A stretch of 64,000 nucleotides of DNA from Akkermansiaceae bacterium (GTDB lineage: Bacteria > Verrucomicrobiota > Verrucomicrobiia > Verrucomicrobiales > DEV007). Of this stretch, positions 1-9,390 are shown piece by piece; position 1 is the first letter of the stretch, and the number at the start of each line of letters is the position of its first letter. Under the pieces are notes generated by a model, which made no database searches, was not told the origin of the DNA, and saw only the letters and a program-made list of their open reading frames with translations. The translations under genes were made by a program, and so were the position numbers. The stretch spans positions 124,001-188,000 of the forward strand of contig JACKQE010000009.1 in the NCBI GenBank assembly GCA_024233005.1, given 5' to 3'.

Positions 1-890
1 GGCTGGCCTCCAAACAATCCTCCAATGGCAGTTGGGAGGATGGCAATTCCGGATCGGGTCTCAATGGCATCTGCCTCATGGCATTTCTCGCCAGTGGGGA
101 AGATCCCAACTTTGGGAGGTATGCAAACACCGTGAGAGCGGCGATACGTTCCATTATCCTGGGACAGGATGCTGCCACCGGCTATTTTCCCAACAGCATG
201 TATCATCATGGCTTTGCGATGCTTGCGTTGAGCGAAGCCTACGGAACGGTGGACGAATCGCTCCTCTGGGGAGGCGACGGTGAGGAAAAAGGTCACCGTT
301 CCATCGCTGAGGCCTTGGATCTTGCGATCCGGTGCTCGGCGACCTCCGCAAAGAAAAACCGTTTCGGGGCGTGGCGCTATTCGCCCGATGCGACGGATGC
401 CGACACCTCGGTGTGTGCCGCCATGCTGATGGGCCTGCTGGCGGCGAGAAATGCCGGATTGAGTGTGCCCGATGAAACGGTGGACAATGCCGTGGAATAC
501 CTTCGACGCAGCACTGGCAGGAATGGCGCCGTCGCCTACGCCGGCGGGTTTGGGGGAGGGGAATCGATGAACCGTTCCGCCTTTGCGACGCTGGTTTACG
601 CGGTGAGTCGACACAAGGACTGGAAGGAATACAATGCCACACTGTCCTACATCAAGGGGAATTTAGAGCACAAGGAAAGCGGACATCCCCATTACTTTCT
701 TTACTATATGGCGCAGGCCCTTTTCCAGGGGGACTATGAAAGTTGGCAGAAGTGGAATGCCAGTGTGGTGCGCCAACTCAAGGAAACCCAGAACCCCGAC
801 GGCAGTTTTCAAGGTGGCAGTTATGCCACCGGAATGTCGTTGCTCGGCTTGGCCTTGAACTACCGGTTTCTGCCCATCTACGAACGATGA
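1..890 (+). CDS. Prenyltransferase/squalene-oxidase-repeat protein, 5' end missing
   Basis: The reading frame is open from base 3 to the stop at 888-890, so 295 residues of the C-terminal part are visible and the start lies outside the window. The frame opens with a LASKQSSNGSW-type repeat, followed by GYFPNSMYHHGFAMLALSEAYG and later QNPDGSFQGGSYATGMSLLGLAL. These are the Q-x-x-(N/D)-G-S-(W/F) and H-G-(F/L)-A-x-L-A-L signatures of alpha/alpha-barrel repeats related to squalene cyclases and prenyltransferase beta subunits. Stand-alone exported forms are common in PVC bacteria and have no established reaction. The stop overlaps the next start as ATGA (887-890), implying translational coupling to the LysM/TlpA-like protein. 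An internal ATG at 78 is not the true start because the repeat pattern continues upstream of it. Confidence 0.85.
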   Translation, partial: LASKQSSNGSWEDGNSGSGLNGICLMAFLASGEDPNFGRYANTVRAAIRSIILGQDAATGYFPNSMYHHGFAMLALSEAYGTVDESLLWGGDGEEKGHRSIAEALDLAIRCSATSAKKNRFGAWRYSPDATDADTSVCAAMLMGLLAARNAGLSVPDETVDNAVEYLRRSTGRNGAVAYAGGFGGGESMNRSAFATLVYAVSRHKDWKEYNATLSYIKGNLEHKESGHPHYFLYYMAQALFQGDYESWQKWNASVVRQLKETQNPDGSFQGGSYATGMSLLGLALNYRFLPIYER

Positions 891-3800
891 TCTCTCTGTT
901 GCCCACCCACCGTGTGCTTCTCTTGGGGCTGGCCGGAATGGCCTGTCCGCTCTGGGCGGGCTGGGCCCAGGTGAGGATCCAGGGCAATGTTGTTTTGGGG
1001 GGCGGTGGGATCGGTGGCAATATCGCGCTCGCTCCGAAGACCGCGGTGGAGGGATCCGCCGCCACCGTCAGCGTGACTCCCCGCCTGCATTGGCGGAACG
1101 GTGAATCGCTTCCGGGAACCTGGGAAAACGCGAGGCCCGGCTCGATCTCGTGGCGTTCCCCATTGTTCCAGGACTCGGTCCCATTGAAAGGATCCTACCT
1201 GCGTCTCATCGAGATGCCTTCTCCCGAGATTTCCACCGAGCGCTTGGGTGTGGCCGCACTTGATCGGGGATCGTTTGCCGTGCTCCTCAAAAATGGGGAT
1301 CGTGTGACGGGCGATATCCTGGGGACAGAGGGGAATTGGCTTCGTGTGAAATCTCCGCGTCATGGGGAGGTGAAACTGAATTGGCAAGGCATCTCCAGTC
1401 TGCGGCGGTTGCATGGGGCGGGAGTGATCTTTGGCGGTCCCAGTGGTATCGAAGGGTGGGGGGCCGTGGATACCAAGGGTGGTGAGAAATCCCTTTCTTG
1501 GTTCGCTCTGGAAGGCGGGAGTCTGGGCACCCAACAATGGAACCGGTCTCTGGCGATGCCCCTGAAAATTCCCGACAAAGCCAGGATTGATGTTGTTCTG
1601 AGGGCTTCAGAGATGCCGGATTTTTCCCTCCAATTGAATCTGGGAGGAAATCCGGTCACCATCGAAACTTGGGACACCGTGGTGGTTGCCACCCAGGGAG
1701 ATCGGTTTGTGCCTCTCCAAACCTTGCAGAAAGAGCAGGATGTGGGGTTCCGGTTGTGTTGGGATCACAGTTCCCGGCAACTGGCCTGTTACCGTTGGAA
1801 CGGCGAAAAACTGGGTTTTTTCACCGCATCGGCTGGTCTTGAGGGCTCCGGGAAAGGGAGTCGCGGGCCGGCGGACGCGACCCCGGCTCCGGCTCCGGCA
1901 ACGATCTCCCTACTCAACAAAGGACGGGATCTTGTTCTGGAGTATTTCTCGGTGAGGGAATGGTCCGGCCGGGAGCCTTCCAAAAGGAATCCCGGCGATG
2001 GCGCCGCAGTGGCGGAAATTTCTGACGGCAGTGTTTGGGTGGGGGCAGCCAAGCCCTCGGCGAAAGGATTGGTCATTGGAGGCAAGTCGCTCCCGTTCGA
2101 GGATCTCATCCGATATGATTCCGACACGGTCGGAACAGAGGGGAGCGCCAAAAGCCGGGGCGCCCAACTGCGGTACAACGATGGCACCGTGGTCACTGGA
2201 GAAGTCAGCGGCATGGCTGGCGGCCAGGTAACGCAATTGATGTCCTTCGCGGAGGGACCGGTCTCCACCCGGTTGGACGGCCTGCACCGCGCGGCGTTGA
2301 TCCCGGACACGACCCATGAAATGCCGGCCGGACCTCCTCTGACGGAGTTGGATGCGATCAAAACCACCCATGCCACCTTGCACGGGACGATCGAGGGATC
2401 CGGGGACGGTATCCTGCGCTGGCGACCCGTTGGGGGAGAAAAACCTGTGGCGCTCGCTGTCTCCTCCGATCTCGAAGTGCTCAGGGCCCCGTCGAAAGAT
2501 CCCGCGGCGTCCGCCGCGTCTTTGCTTTTCCTTGATTCAGGCGACATCGTCTCAGGAAAACTGTTGAGTATCTCCGACGGCACGGTCGCGTTCGAGAGTC
2601 AATTCTCGGGAAGGCTGGAACTCGCATCGACCTCGGTCAGAGCTCTTCATTTGGGGGCTCGTCCGGTGGACGGGAAAGGCTTTGGGGATGTGGGCTGGCA
2701 TCGGGTCCGGGGGGATGAAAAATTGGTCAAGCAAATGCCGGAGAAAGTCGAAATCGACAATGGCGGTGCCTTTGGACATGCCTCGATTCTTCAGGGGGAC
2801 GAAGTGCGCTTTTCGATCGGTGTTGAAGCCGGATGGGGAGCGGTGGGGGTCGATTTGTTTGTGGAGGATGTGGAGTCGAGGAGCGAAGCGACGACGGTCC
2901 GGTTTTTCTATTCGGGTGATGAAATGTATGTGTTGCTCGGGTCTGAGAACGATGGGTTGAGGGGGGATCAGTCCATTTCCAACCTGCGCGGTGAACCGGT
3001 GAAAATCCGCATACTGTTCAAGGGAGACCAATTGCAGGTGTTTGCGCGGGAAAAAAAAGTGCTCGAATCCAAGATCGATCCCAGGAAACGAAAAGGGGCC
3101 GGGATTGTTTTTTACCCTGCTGAAATGTGGGGAAACGCCCCCCGCAAGATCAACATTTCGGAATTTGTCATGCAGTCTAATCCGGGGTATGTGAATCTTC
3201 CGCCGGTCAGCGAGGAGGCGAAAACCTTGGCGCTCACGGTCCCGCGCTTCCGGCGCGAGAGTCCGCCTTCCCAGATGCTGTTGGCTCCCAACGGGGATTT
3301 GCTTCGGGGCACTGTCGTTTCCGCCACGGGTGGGGTGGTCCGGTTCCGGTCCGGACTGGAAGAGATCGATATTCCTCTTGAGCGCATAGCTTCGCTGATC
3401 TGGCTCAGTCCACCCGACCCCGAGGCCGACGCGAGAGAAGCCGCCGAACGAGCGAACACCCATCAAGTGGCGAGGGGAGAGACATTGGTGAGTATCGCCA
3501 AAAGGGAAGGCGTGACCGTGGACCAAATCCTGAAACTGAACCATCTGAACAATCCATCCATTGCCGTGGGGCAGGTTCTGATCCTTCCCGCCAAAACGCC
3601 GACGGCGGGCTTGGACCAAACGCCCCAGCCTGCGAGCGCTGTCGCTGCGGTTGCCGGCATCCCGATCAATGGGGCCGAAGACTCCAAGGTTTCTGCGGTT
3701 CCGACCCTGCCCAAGGCGATTCCGTCCTGGCAGCCCAGTCACTGGCTGGTCATGCGTGATGGATCCCAGTTTGGACTGAAAGTGGCCAAATTTTCCAGCA

Positions 3801-4426
3801 CCGAGATTGAGGGATCATCGCCAGTTCTGGGAGACTGTCATGTGCCGTTCCCCCTTCTTCATTCCCTAAGAATGACCGCTCCGGCGGCGACTCCGGCCTT
3901 GTCTTCCTATCGGAACTGGCGGCTCCGTCTCGCTCCCGAACCCGTGTTGCCCGAGAGTGGTGGCCAGTCCAGTGAATTGCTGGGCAAACTTGCGCCTCTT
4001 TTCAAACTTCCCATGCTTGACGGATTCGAATTCGACCTTGCCGCCCAAAGAGGCAAGACCGTGGTCTTGGATTTCTGGGCAACCTGGTGCGGGCCCTGTG
4101 TCCAGTCCATGCCGGGAGTTATCGAAGCGATGAAGAGTTTTTCCACGGAAAAAGCGGTTTTCGTGGCCGTCAATCAGGCCGAAAATCCCGCCCAGATCAA
4201 AAAATTCCTCACCCAACGGAAATGGGAACTGCCGGTGGCCTTGGATTCAAACCAGGGAGTCGGCTCCAAATATGGGGTCGAGGGGATTCCTTACCAGGTC
4301 GTGATCTCTCCGGAAGGAATGGTTGTTTGGGTGAACTCAGGCTTCCGTCCGGGAGGGGAAGAGGCCCTTCGGAAAGCCGTGCAAGCGGCGATCGACGGCA
4401 CCACTCCCACCGCTTCCCCGGAGTAA
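887..4426 (+). CDS. Exported multidomain protein: short beta repeats, LysM and C-terminal TlpA-like thioredoxin domain
   Basis: The protein has 1179 residues from the ATG at 887; an ATG at 743 would lie inside the upstream gene and would bury the signal peptide (MISLLPTHRVLLLGLAGMACPLWAGWAQ). About seven copies of a 40-residue unit, pattern (L/V)xxxGDxxxGxVxxxxxxxVxxxS...LxxLxxL, lie near residues 134-176, 382-412, 428-472, 496-534, 546-591, 799-840 and 952-995. Two jelly-roll-like stretches lie between them. A LysM domain (HQVARGETLVSIAKREG ... LILPA) spans about 859-903 and suggests peptidoglycan binding. The C-terminus from about 1040 is a TlpA/ResA-like redoxin with WCGPC near 1067 and a cis-Pro-type GIPYQVV loop, so thiol-disulfide exchange in the periplasm is likely. 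The natural partner is unknown. The domain calls are confident; the role of the repeats is inferred. Confidence 0.82.
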   Translation: MISLLPTHRVLLLGLAGMACPLWAGWAQVRIQGNVVLGGGGIGGNIALAPKTAVEGSAATVSVTPRLHWRNGESLPGTWENARPGSISWRSPLFQDSVPLKGSYLRLIEMPSPEISTERLGVAALDRGSFAVLLKNGDRVTGDILGTEGNWLRVKSPRHGEVKLNWQGISSLRRLHGAGVIFGGPSGIEGWGAVDTKGGEKSLSWFALEGGSLGTQQWNRSLAMPLKIPDKARIDVVLRASEMPDFSLQLNLGGNPVTIETWDTVVVATQGDRFVPLQTLQKEQDVGFRLCWDHSSRQLACYRWNGEKLGFFTASAGLEGSGKGSRGPADATPAPAPATISLLNKGRDLVLEYFSVREWSGREPSKRNPGDGAAVAEISDGSVWVGAAKPSAKGLVIGGKSLPFEDLIRYDSDTVGTEGSAKSRGAQLRYNDGTVVTGEVSGMAGGQVTQLMSFAEGPVSTRLDGLHRAALIPDTTHEMPAGPPLTELDAIKTTHATLHGTIEGSGDGILRWRPVGGEKPVALAVSSDLEVLRAPSKDPAASAASLLFLDSGDIVSGKLLSISDGTVAFESQFSGRLELASTSVRALHLGARPVDGKGFGDVGWHRVRGDEKLVKQMPEKVEIDNGGAFGHASILQGDEVRFSIGVEAGWGAVGVDLFVEDVESRSEATTVRFFYSGDEMYVLLGSENDGLRGDQSISNLRGEPVKIRILFKGDQLQVFAREKKVLESKIDPRKRKGAGIVFYPAEMWGNAPRKINISEFVMQSNPGYVNLPPVSEEAKTLALTVPRFRRESPPSQMLLAPNGDLLRGTVVSATGGVVRFRSGLEEIDIPLERIASLIWLSPPDPEADAREAAERANTHQVARGETLVSIAKREGVTVDQILKLNHLNNPSIAVGQVLILPAKTPTAGLDQTPQPASAVAAVAGIPINGAEDSKVSAVPTLPKAIPSWQPSHWLVMRDGSQFGLKVAKFSSTEIEGSSPVLGDCHVPFPLLHSLRMTAPAATPALSSYRNWRLRLAPEPVLPESGGQSSELLGKLAPLFKLPMLDGFEFDLAAQRGKTVVLDFWATWCGPCVQSMPGVIEAMKSFSTEKAVFVAVNQAENPAQIKKFLTQRKWELPVALDSNQGVGSKYGVEGIPYQVVISPEGMVVWVNSGFRPGGEEALRKAVQAAIDGTTPTASPE

Positions 4427-4435
4427 CCTGCCACA

Positions 4436-4831
4436 GTGAAAGCCGAACAACCGGTTCAAGAACTGCCTGGATTGATAGCGCAGGTGGATCAGGTGCTCTA
4501 CATGCCGGCGTTTTCCTATGAAGGCGAGCGACCCCACCATTTTGCTTATTTTATGACCATCATTAACGGCTCTGACCGGGCCATCACTGTGGTGGCGAGG
4601 AAGTGGATCGTGAAGCAGATTCACGGAGAAACAACGGTCGTCGAAGGGGAAGGCGTCGTTGGGGAGACCCCGAGGCTGGAGCCGGGGGAGAGTTTTTCCT
4701 ACGACTCATTCCATGCTGTCGGCAGTGATGCCACCGTGGAAGGGGCTTATTTTTGTCTGGACGACTCCCGAAACCAATGTTGCGTCAGAATCCCGCTTTT
4801 TGCCCTGGAGATTCCCAATTGGGGACTTTGA
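4436..4831 (+). CDS. apaG: ApaG-domain (DUF525) protein
   Basis: A 131-residue protein covering the whole ApaG fold. The core reads FAYFMTIINGSD, then RKWIVKQIHGETTVVEGEGVVGETPRLEPGESFSYDSF, which is the family signature (I.N, R.W.I, V.G.GVVG..P.L.PG..F.Y.S). ApaG is a small fibronectin-III-like domain of uncertain role, also found in F-box proteins. The start chosen is GTG at 4436, 9 nt after the preceding stop; an in-frame ATG at 4502 would remove about 22 residues ahead of the core and is a possible alternative. It is convergent with the GGDEF-EAL gene, 18 nt away. The short gap to the upstream gene suggests cotranscription, but there is no obvious functional link. Confidence 0.82.
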   Translation: MKAEQPVQELPGLIAQVDQVLYMPAFSYEGERPHHFAYFMTIINGSDRAITVVARKWIVKQIHGETTVVEGEGVVGETPRLEPGESFSYDSFHAVGSDATVEGAYFCLDDSRNQCCVRIPLFALEIPNWGL

Positions 4832-4849
4832 ATCGGCCGTGGAGTGGCA

Positions 4850-6967
4850 TCACGCCGGCAGACTGAGCGACCGTAGGATCGCCGCAGGGGGATGGTTGGG
4901 GGCGAGGTTCCGGGAGGCGGAGAAGTGGGGATGAAGCGGCTCCGGGTGTCCCAGCAGAAATCCTTGGGCATAGTCCATGCCGAGCGCCCGGACCTGGTCG
5001 AGGTCCGATTGGCATTCGACACGCTCCGCGACGCATGAAATGTTCAGCATGGTGGTAAGTTCCCGAATCGCCTTCATGAAAGCATGGTTCGGTGATCCGA
5101 TGGCCAATTGATTGGTGAAGGATCCGTCGATTTTGACGATTTCCAGCGGCAGGTTCCGGAGACAGGCAAAGGCACTGTAACCTTCGCCGAAATCATCCAA
5201 TGCGAAGCGGTATCCTTCCCGGCTGAGATCCCGAAGAATCATGGAGACGCGGTCGATGTCATGGATCAGGTCGGATTCAGTGATTTCGATGATGAGCCTG
5301 GAAGGGGAGACGGCCGTGCGCCGGGTGGCTTGTCTGAGGAATTCGGGAAGACGGGGATCGCTGATCGTGACACCGGTGAGATTGATCGAGAGGACCAGCG
5401 TCGGGTGTGTCTGAAGGATGTCGAGTGCCGAATCGATGACGGCTCGGTCGATGTCGACGAGAAGGTTGTGGCGTCGGGCATGATGAAGAAAGCTGGCCGG
5501 GGAGTCCCATCCCGAGCTGCTGGGCAGTCGCAACAAGGCTTCCGAAAACGCAGTCTCATCAGTGCTCAACGCAATGATGGGTTGGAGCCAAAGATCAAAG
5601 GTGTGGTAATCGATCGCGGTCACGATGCGCTGGTACCAAAGCCGGTCTTCGGGCGTTTCGGCTTCCCCCAAAGTCTGGAAGTCCTTCTGGTTCGAGGTGG
5701 TGACCTTGTTTCTTCCTTTGGTTTTGCTGCTGTAAGAGGCGGCATCGGCGAGTTCAAGAATGTCCTTGGCGGGTCGGTTTGGTTCCATCATCGCGATGCC
5801 GATGGACGCTGTGATGGAGAAAGAGGTGCCGTCGACCGTGAAAGCCAGTGCCGCGAGCGAGGTTCGCACCCGTTCAGCAATCTCACGGGCCTGGAGCGGG
5901 GGGGCTTTTGGCAGAATGATGACGAACTCGTCTCCTCCGGTACGGACGATGGTGTCGGATGGGCGAACGGTGGAAACCAGCGTGGCGGCGACCAGCTTCA
6001 ACATTTCATCTCCCGCTGCGTGGCCTGCGGTGTCGTTGACGGTTTTGAAATGATCCAGATCAACGCAGAGGACAGCCGAAGTGGCCTCTCCGTTGCAGAG
6101 GAGTGCGGCCTCTTCCAGAGCCGGCTCCAGATGCGTGCGGTTGTAGAGTTGGGTGAGGGGATCTCTCTCGGCAGCCCTCGCCAGCTTCTCCGCGGCAAGC
6201 CGGTGAGAGGTGACGTCAGCCCCGGAAGCGATCCAGAGTGATTCGTCCGGACGTCGGCTGATACGACGGAAGGTCCATTCGACGTGCTGGGGACAATTTT
6301 TTCCGGTGTGGATCACTTCCACATTGAATTCCCCGGAATCAGGGGCCTTGGATCCCAATCCACTGGCAATGATTTCCTGGATTTCGGGTTCAGGGAAAAG
6401 GGATTCGTAGAGGGATTCTCCGTTCAGATCAGCCTTGGGAGTCAGGTTTTGGCAGGCCGGGTTAAATTTTTTGATCTGCGCCGAATTGTCGAAGGCCACT
6501 AGGAAAGCTCCGGCCGTGTCGAAGAGAACGCCGACCATTTCCTGCTCATCGTCCAGTTGGGAGCGCAGCATTTGCCTCTCATGATGGGAGGCCATGTGCT
6601 CCTTGGCGATGGCCAGGCGCAGCGACAGGTTTTTGGGATCGACAGGTTTTTCGATATAATCATTGGCTCCCGCTGCGAGCGCTTTGGCGAGCGCTTCCTC
6701 CCGGCCCTGACCGGTGACAATCACCAGATAAGGCTGCACCAGTTGACGCTGCTCCCGAACCCATTGGGAGAAGGTGATTCCATCCCGTCCGGGCAGGCCG
6801 ATATCCACCAAAATGAGGGAGAAGTTTCCCCATTGCGAACCTTGGAGCAGAAGCTCCATGGCCGATTCTGCGTCGCCACACCGGGTCACCGCGATGCCGC
6901 TGCGCCGCAACACGCGGGAAAGCAGTTCGGCCGTGGGCACATGATCTTCGATGAGCAATGCATTCAT
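4850..6967 (-). CDS. Response regulator with PAS, GGDEF and EAL domains (c-di-GMP synthesis/degradation)
   Basis: The start is taken at MNALLIEDH (705 residues), since the 12 codons upstream (MMLIMVFSILSK) precede the first REC strand. The REC domain covers about 1-120, with acidic pocket E7/D8, phosphoacceptor D55 (LVDIGLPGRDG), T85 and K107 (YIEKP). A PAS-like segment follows at about 145-265. The GGDEF domain has an intact RTGGDEF near 344-348 and an RPSD inhibitory I-site five residues before it. The EAL domain has SEALLRL near 476, SINL, IEITES, LDDFGEGYS, VKIDGSF, AERVE and AQGFLLG, so all the usual catalytic and metal ligands appear present. Both activities are therefore possible, and feedback inhibition through the I-site is likely. 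It is divergent from bcsA, whose product has a PilZ domain, so it probably sets c-di-GMP for that operon. The cognate kinase is not in the window. Confidence 0.93.
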   Translation of the reverse strand: MNALLIEDHVPTAELLSRVLRRSGIAVTRCGDAESAMELLLQGSQWGNFSLILVDIGLPGRDGITFSQWVREQRQLVQPYLVIVTGQGREEALAKALAAGANDYIEKPVDPKNLSLRLAIAKEHMASHHERQMLRSQLDDEQEMVGVLFDTAGAFLVAFDNSAQIKKFNPACQNLTPKADLNGESLYESLFPEPEIQEIIASGLGSKAPDSGEFNVEVIHTGKNCPQHVEWTFRRISRRPDESLWIASGADVTSHRLAAEKLARAAERDPLTQLYNRTHLEPALEEAALLCNGEATSAVLCVDLDHFKTVNDTAGHAAGDEMLKLVAATLVSTVRPSDTIVRTGGDEFVIILPKAPPLQAREIAERVRTSLAALAFTVDGTSFSITASIGIAMMEPNRPAKDILELADAASYSSKTKGRNKVTTSNQKDFQTLGEAETPEDRLWYQRIVTAIDYHTFDLWLQPIIALSTDETAFSEALLRLPSSSGWDSPASFLHHARRHNLLVDIDRAVIDSALDILQTHPTLVLSINLTGVTISDPRLPEFLRQATRRTAVSPSRLIIEITESDLIHDIDRVSMILRDLSREGYRFALDDFGEGYSAFACLRNLPLEIVKIDGSFTNQLAIGSPNHAFMKAIRELTTMLNISCVAERVECQSDLDQVRALGMDYAQGFLLGHPEPLHPHFSASRNLAPNHPPAAILRSLSLPA

Positions 6968-7078
6968 TTTGGATAATATGGAAAATACCATAATTAGCAT
7001 CACTGTAAATACGAAAAATATGGAAATTACAATTCCCTAATTATCTCCAAATATTTCTAGATGTTGTCAGTATTTTGA

Positions 7079-7098
7079 TTTTGCTGGAATTTAAGTTG
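7079..7098 (+). promoter_or_regulatory. 20-nt element upstream of bcsA, repeated upstream of bcsC
   Basis: The sequence is TTTTGCTGGAATTTAAGTTG, 39 nt before the bcsA start, in an AT-rich divergent promoter region. A copy with two differences lies at 11795-11814 before bcsC. It may be an activator site or a promoter element. The TGG-N8-TTG spacing superficially recalls a sigma-54 promoter, but neither copy has both invariant dinucleotides. Confidence 0.5.
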
Positions 7099-7137
7099 TG
7101 TTTACAAAATGCGTGATTAAACTGGTGCCTTTGCTGA

Positions 7138-9390
7138 ATGTTTTTGCTAGCTGATACACCCCCCCCCGGCTCGGTGGCATCGGACAGGAAAGGCAGCCCA
7201 TGGACGCTGGGCTGGTTTCTCGTCTTCGGTGCTCTCCTGTGGTTGGCTGCCTTGCCGATCGATCTCAGTGCCCAATGTTGGTTGGCCTTTACCTTGATCG
7301 TGGTCCTGATGGTTCTGCGGTATCTGCCCAAGCGATGGACCAGCAGAGCGCTGTTCCTCTTCATCGCAGGTTTCGTCTCACTGCGCTATTTTTGTTGGCG
7401 AACCATGGAGACGTTGGATTTTTCGACTTTCCTTGGTGGTTCCGCCGGGGTGTTGCTTTATCTGGCTGAGTTTTACGGAATCTGTCTCTTTCTTCTCGGG
7501 ATTTTTGTCAACATTCGCCCCTTGAACCGCCGCCCTGCGGTGCTGCCGCAGGATACGGCCCTCTGGCCCTCGGTGGATGTCTTTGTGCCGACTTACAACG
7601 AATCGACCGAACTGATTGAGGTCACCTTGGCGGCAGCGATACAAATCGACTACCCCAAAGGCCTTTTTACCGTGCACTTGCTCGACGATGGCGGGACGGA
7701 TCAGAAGTGCCACGACAAGGATCCTGTCAAAGCTGCCGCGGCATTGCAACGCCGTGAGGATCTGATGAATCTCTGTGCCAGAATGGGCGTGCAGTATGGC
7801 ACGAGGGCCAGGAATGAACACGCCAAATCCGGCAATCTCAACGAGGCTTACAAGCGGACGTCCGCGGAGCTGATCCTCATTCTCGACACCGACCATGTCC
7901 CGACTCGTGACATCCTGAAAGAAACGACGGGGTGGTTTCTGCGGGATCCAAAACTGTTTTTGGTTCAGACCCCGCATTTCTTTATCAATTCAGATCCGGT
8001 GGAAAGGAATCTGGGGGTGTTTGGGAAAATGCCCGGCGAGAGCGAGATGTTTTACACGGTCATCCAACGTGGGTTGGATTTTTGGAATGCCGCCTTTTTC
8101 TGTGGTTCTGCGGCGGTGCTTCGCCGGTCCTGCATCGATATCGTCGGAGGGTTCGAGGCCGATTCCATCACAGAGGATGCCGAGATTGCGTTGATGCTGC
8201 ACGCCAAAGGGTTCCGCAGCGCCTACCTGGCGAAGCCTCTGGTGGCGGGCTTGTCGCCTGAAACCTTGGGAGGTTTGGTCCTGCAGAGGATCCGCTGGGC
8301 CCAGGGAATGGCCCAGATTCTCCTTCTCAAAAACCCTCTGCTCCTGCCCGGCTTGAAGCCATGGCAAAGGCTCTGTTATTTCAACAGTTCCTTCTTTTGG
8401 TTCTTCGGGTTGGCGCGTCCGATCTTTTTTGTGGCTCCTCTGATGTATCTGGTTTCCGGCATTTCGGTCTACCGGGCGGGTTTGGCCGAAGTCTTGGTGT
8501 ATGCCTTGCCGCATCTTCTCGCGGGCTTCGTGGTCACCAACTACCAGTTTGGCAGGGTGCGATGGACCCTGATTTCCGAGTTGTATGAACTGATTCTTTC
8601 GGTCTTCACTCTGCCAGCTTTGTTGAAGGTTTTCCTCAATCCAAAGGCGCCGGACTTCAAGGTGACGCCAAAAGGGGAAATGCTGGACCGTGAATTTGTG
8701 TCTCCTCTGTCATGGCCCTTTTTTGTTTTGACGGGGATGACTCTGCTGGGCTTGGGGATGGGATTCTGGAAGTTGGCGGTCGATCCGATGGAGCGTGACA
8801 TGATGGTCGTCAATCTGGGGTGGGCCTTGTTCAATCTGGTTTTGCTGATCGCGGCGCTTGGAGTGGTCTTCGAGCGGCAGCAACGCCGGTCCTTTCCCCG
8901 AGTGGAAAAACCTTTGCCGGCCAGTTTTGGATTTGGGGAAATGACTCTGGCGGCTCAGTTGGTGGACATTTCCGTGGGTGGCGCCGGCGTTGAATTGGTC
9001 CGTGGCTCCGCAGTGCCGGGGGCGGGAGTCGAGGGAGTGCTTGCCATCACCGGGACCAATGGGAAAGCTTACGCGTTTCATGCCATAGTGGAGTCGGTTT
9101 TCAGATCTCCCGAAGGGGCCCTTCGCCTGGGTATGGGATTCCGCCATGAATCCGCGAGCGAAGCAGCTGAAAAAGTCAGTCTGATCTATGGAGACAGCGC
9201 ATTCTGGCTGGCGGTCCGGAATCAGCGCACGCGGCACACCGGTGTCCGCTCCGGTTTGGGGTCCTTGATCCACGTTAGCCTGTCGCGCTGCCGGGAGCTT
9301 TCCGTTTATGTCGCCCGATCATTCCGGGTGAGGTTTTTTAGGGGGAACCAACCCAATACATCCAACAACCATGCCACTCTGCAACCCTAG
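7138..9390 (+). CDS. bcsA: Cellulose synthase catalytic subunit with C-terminal PilZ domain
   Basis: A 750-residue inner-membrane family-2 glycosyltransferase. After about four N-terminal membrane helices, the catalytic motifs are VDVFVPTYNES (from about 146), DDG near 183, DTD at 250-252, TED at 345-347 and QRIRW at 383-387, which is the D,D,D,QxxRW set of processive beta-glucan synthases. Further membrane helices follow. The PilZ domain begins with RSFPR (R584 and R588) and has DISVGG from 610, so both halves of the c-di-GMP binding signature are present. The enzyme would polymerise UDP-glucose and push the chain into the periplasm with BcsB. The ATG at 7138 gives a short cytoplasmic lead into the first helix. 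bcsB starts 20 nt before this stop. The substrate is inferred from the family; an altered beta-glucan cannot be excluded. Confidence 0.95.
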   Translation: MFLLADTPPPGSVASDRKGSPWTLGWFLVFGALLWLAALPIDLSAQCWLAFTLIVVLMVLRYLPKRWTSRALFLFIAGFVSLRYFCWRTMETLDFSTFLGGSAGVLLYLAEFYGICLFLLGIFVNIRPLNRRPAVLPQDTALWPSVDVFVPTYNESTELIEVTLAAAIQIDYPKGLFTVHLLDDGGTDQKCHDKDPVKAAAALQRREDLMNLCARMGVQYGTRARNEHAKSGNLNEAYKRTSAELILILDTDHVPTRDILKETTGWFLRDPKLFLVQTPHFFINSDPVERNLGVFGKMPGESEMFYTVIQRGLDFWNAAFFCGSAAVLRRSCIDIVGGFEADSITEDAEIALMLHAKGFRSAYLAKPLVAGLSPETLGGLVLQRIRWAQGMAQILLLKNPLLLPGLKPWQRLCYFNSSFFWFFGLARPIFFVAPLMYLVSGISVYRAGLAEVLVYALPHLLAGFVVTNYQFGRVRWTLISELYELILSVFTLPALLKVFLNPKAPDFKVTPKGEMLDREFVSPLSWPFFVLTGMTLLGLGMGFWKLAVDPMERDMMVVNLGWALFNLVLLIAALGVVFERQQRRSFPRVEKPLPASFGFGEMTLAAQLVDISVGGAGVELVRGSAVPGAGVEGVLAITGTNGKAYAFHAIVESVFRSPEGALRLGMGFRHESASEAAEKVSLIYGDSAFWLAVRNQRTRHTGVRSGLGSLIHVSLSRCRELSVYVARSFRVRFFRGNQPNTSNNHATLQP

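Noticed and set aside
2552..3742. A 396-codon open frame antisense to the LysM/TlpA-like gene
   Set aside because: The sense strand shows repeats and a LysM domain; the antisense product is basic and featureless.
7079..7098. Sigma-54 promoter upstream of bcsA
   Set aside because: TGG-N8-TTG has the right spacing, but the -12 GC is missing here and the -24 GG is missing in the bcsC copy.
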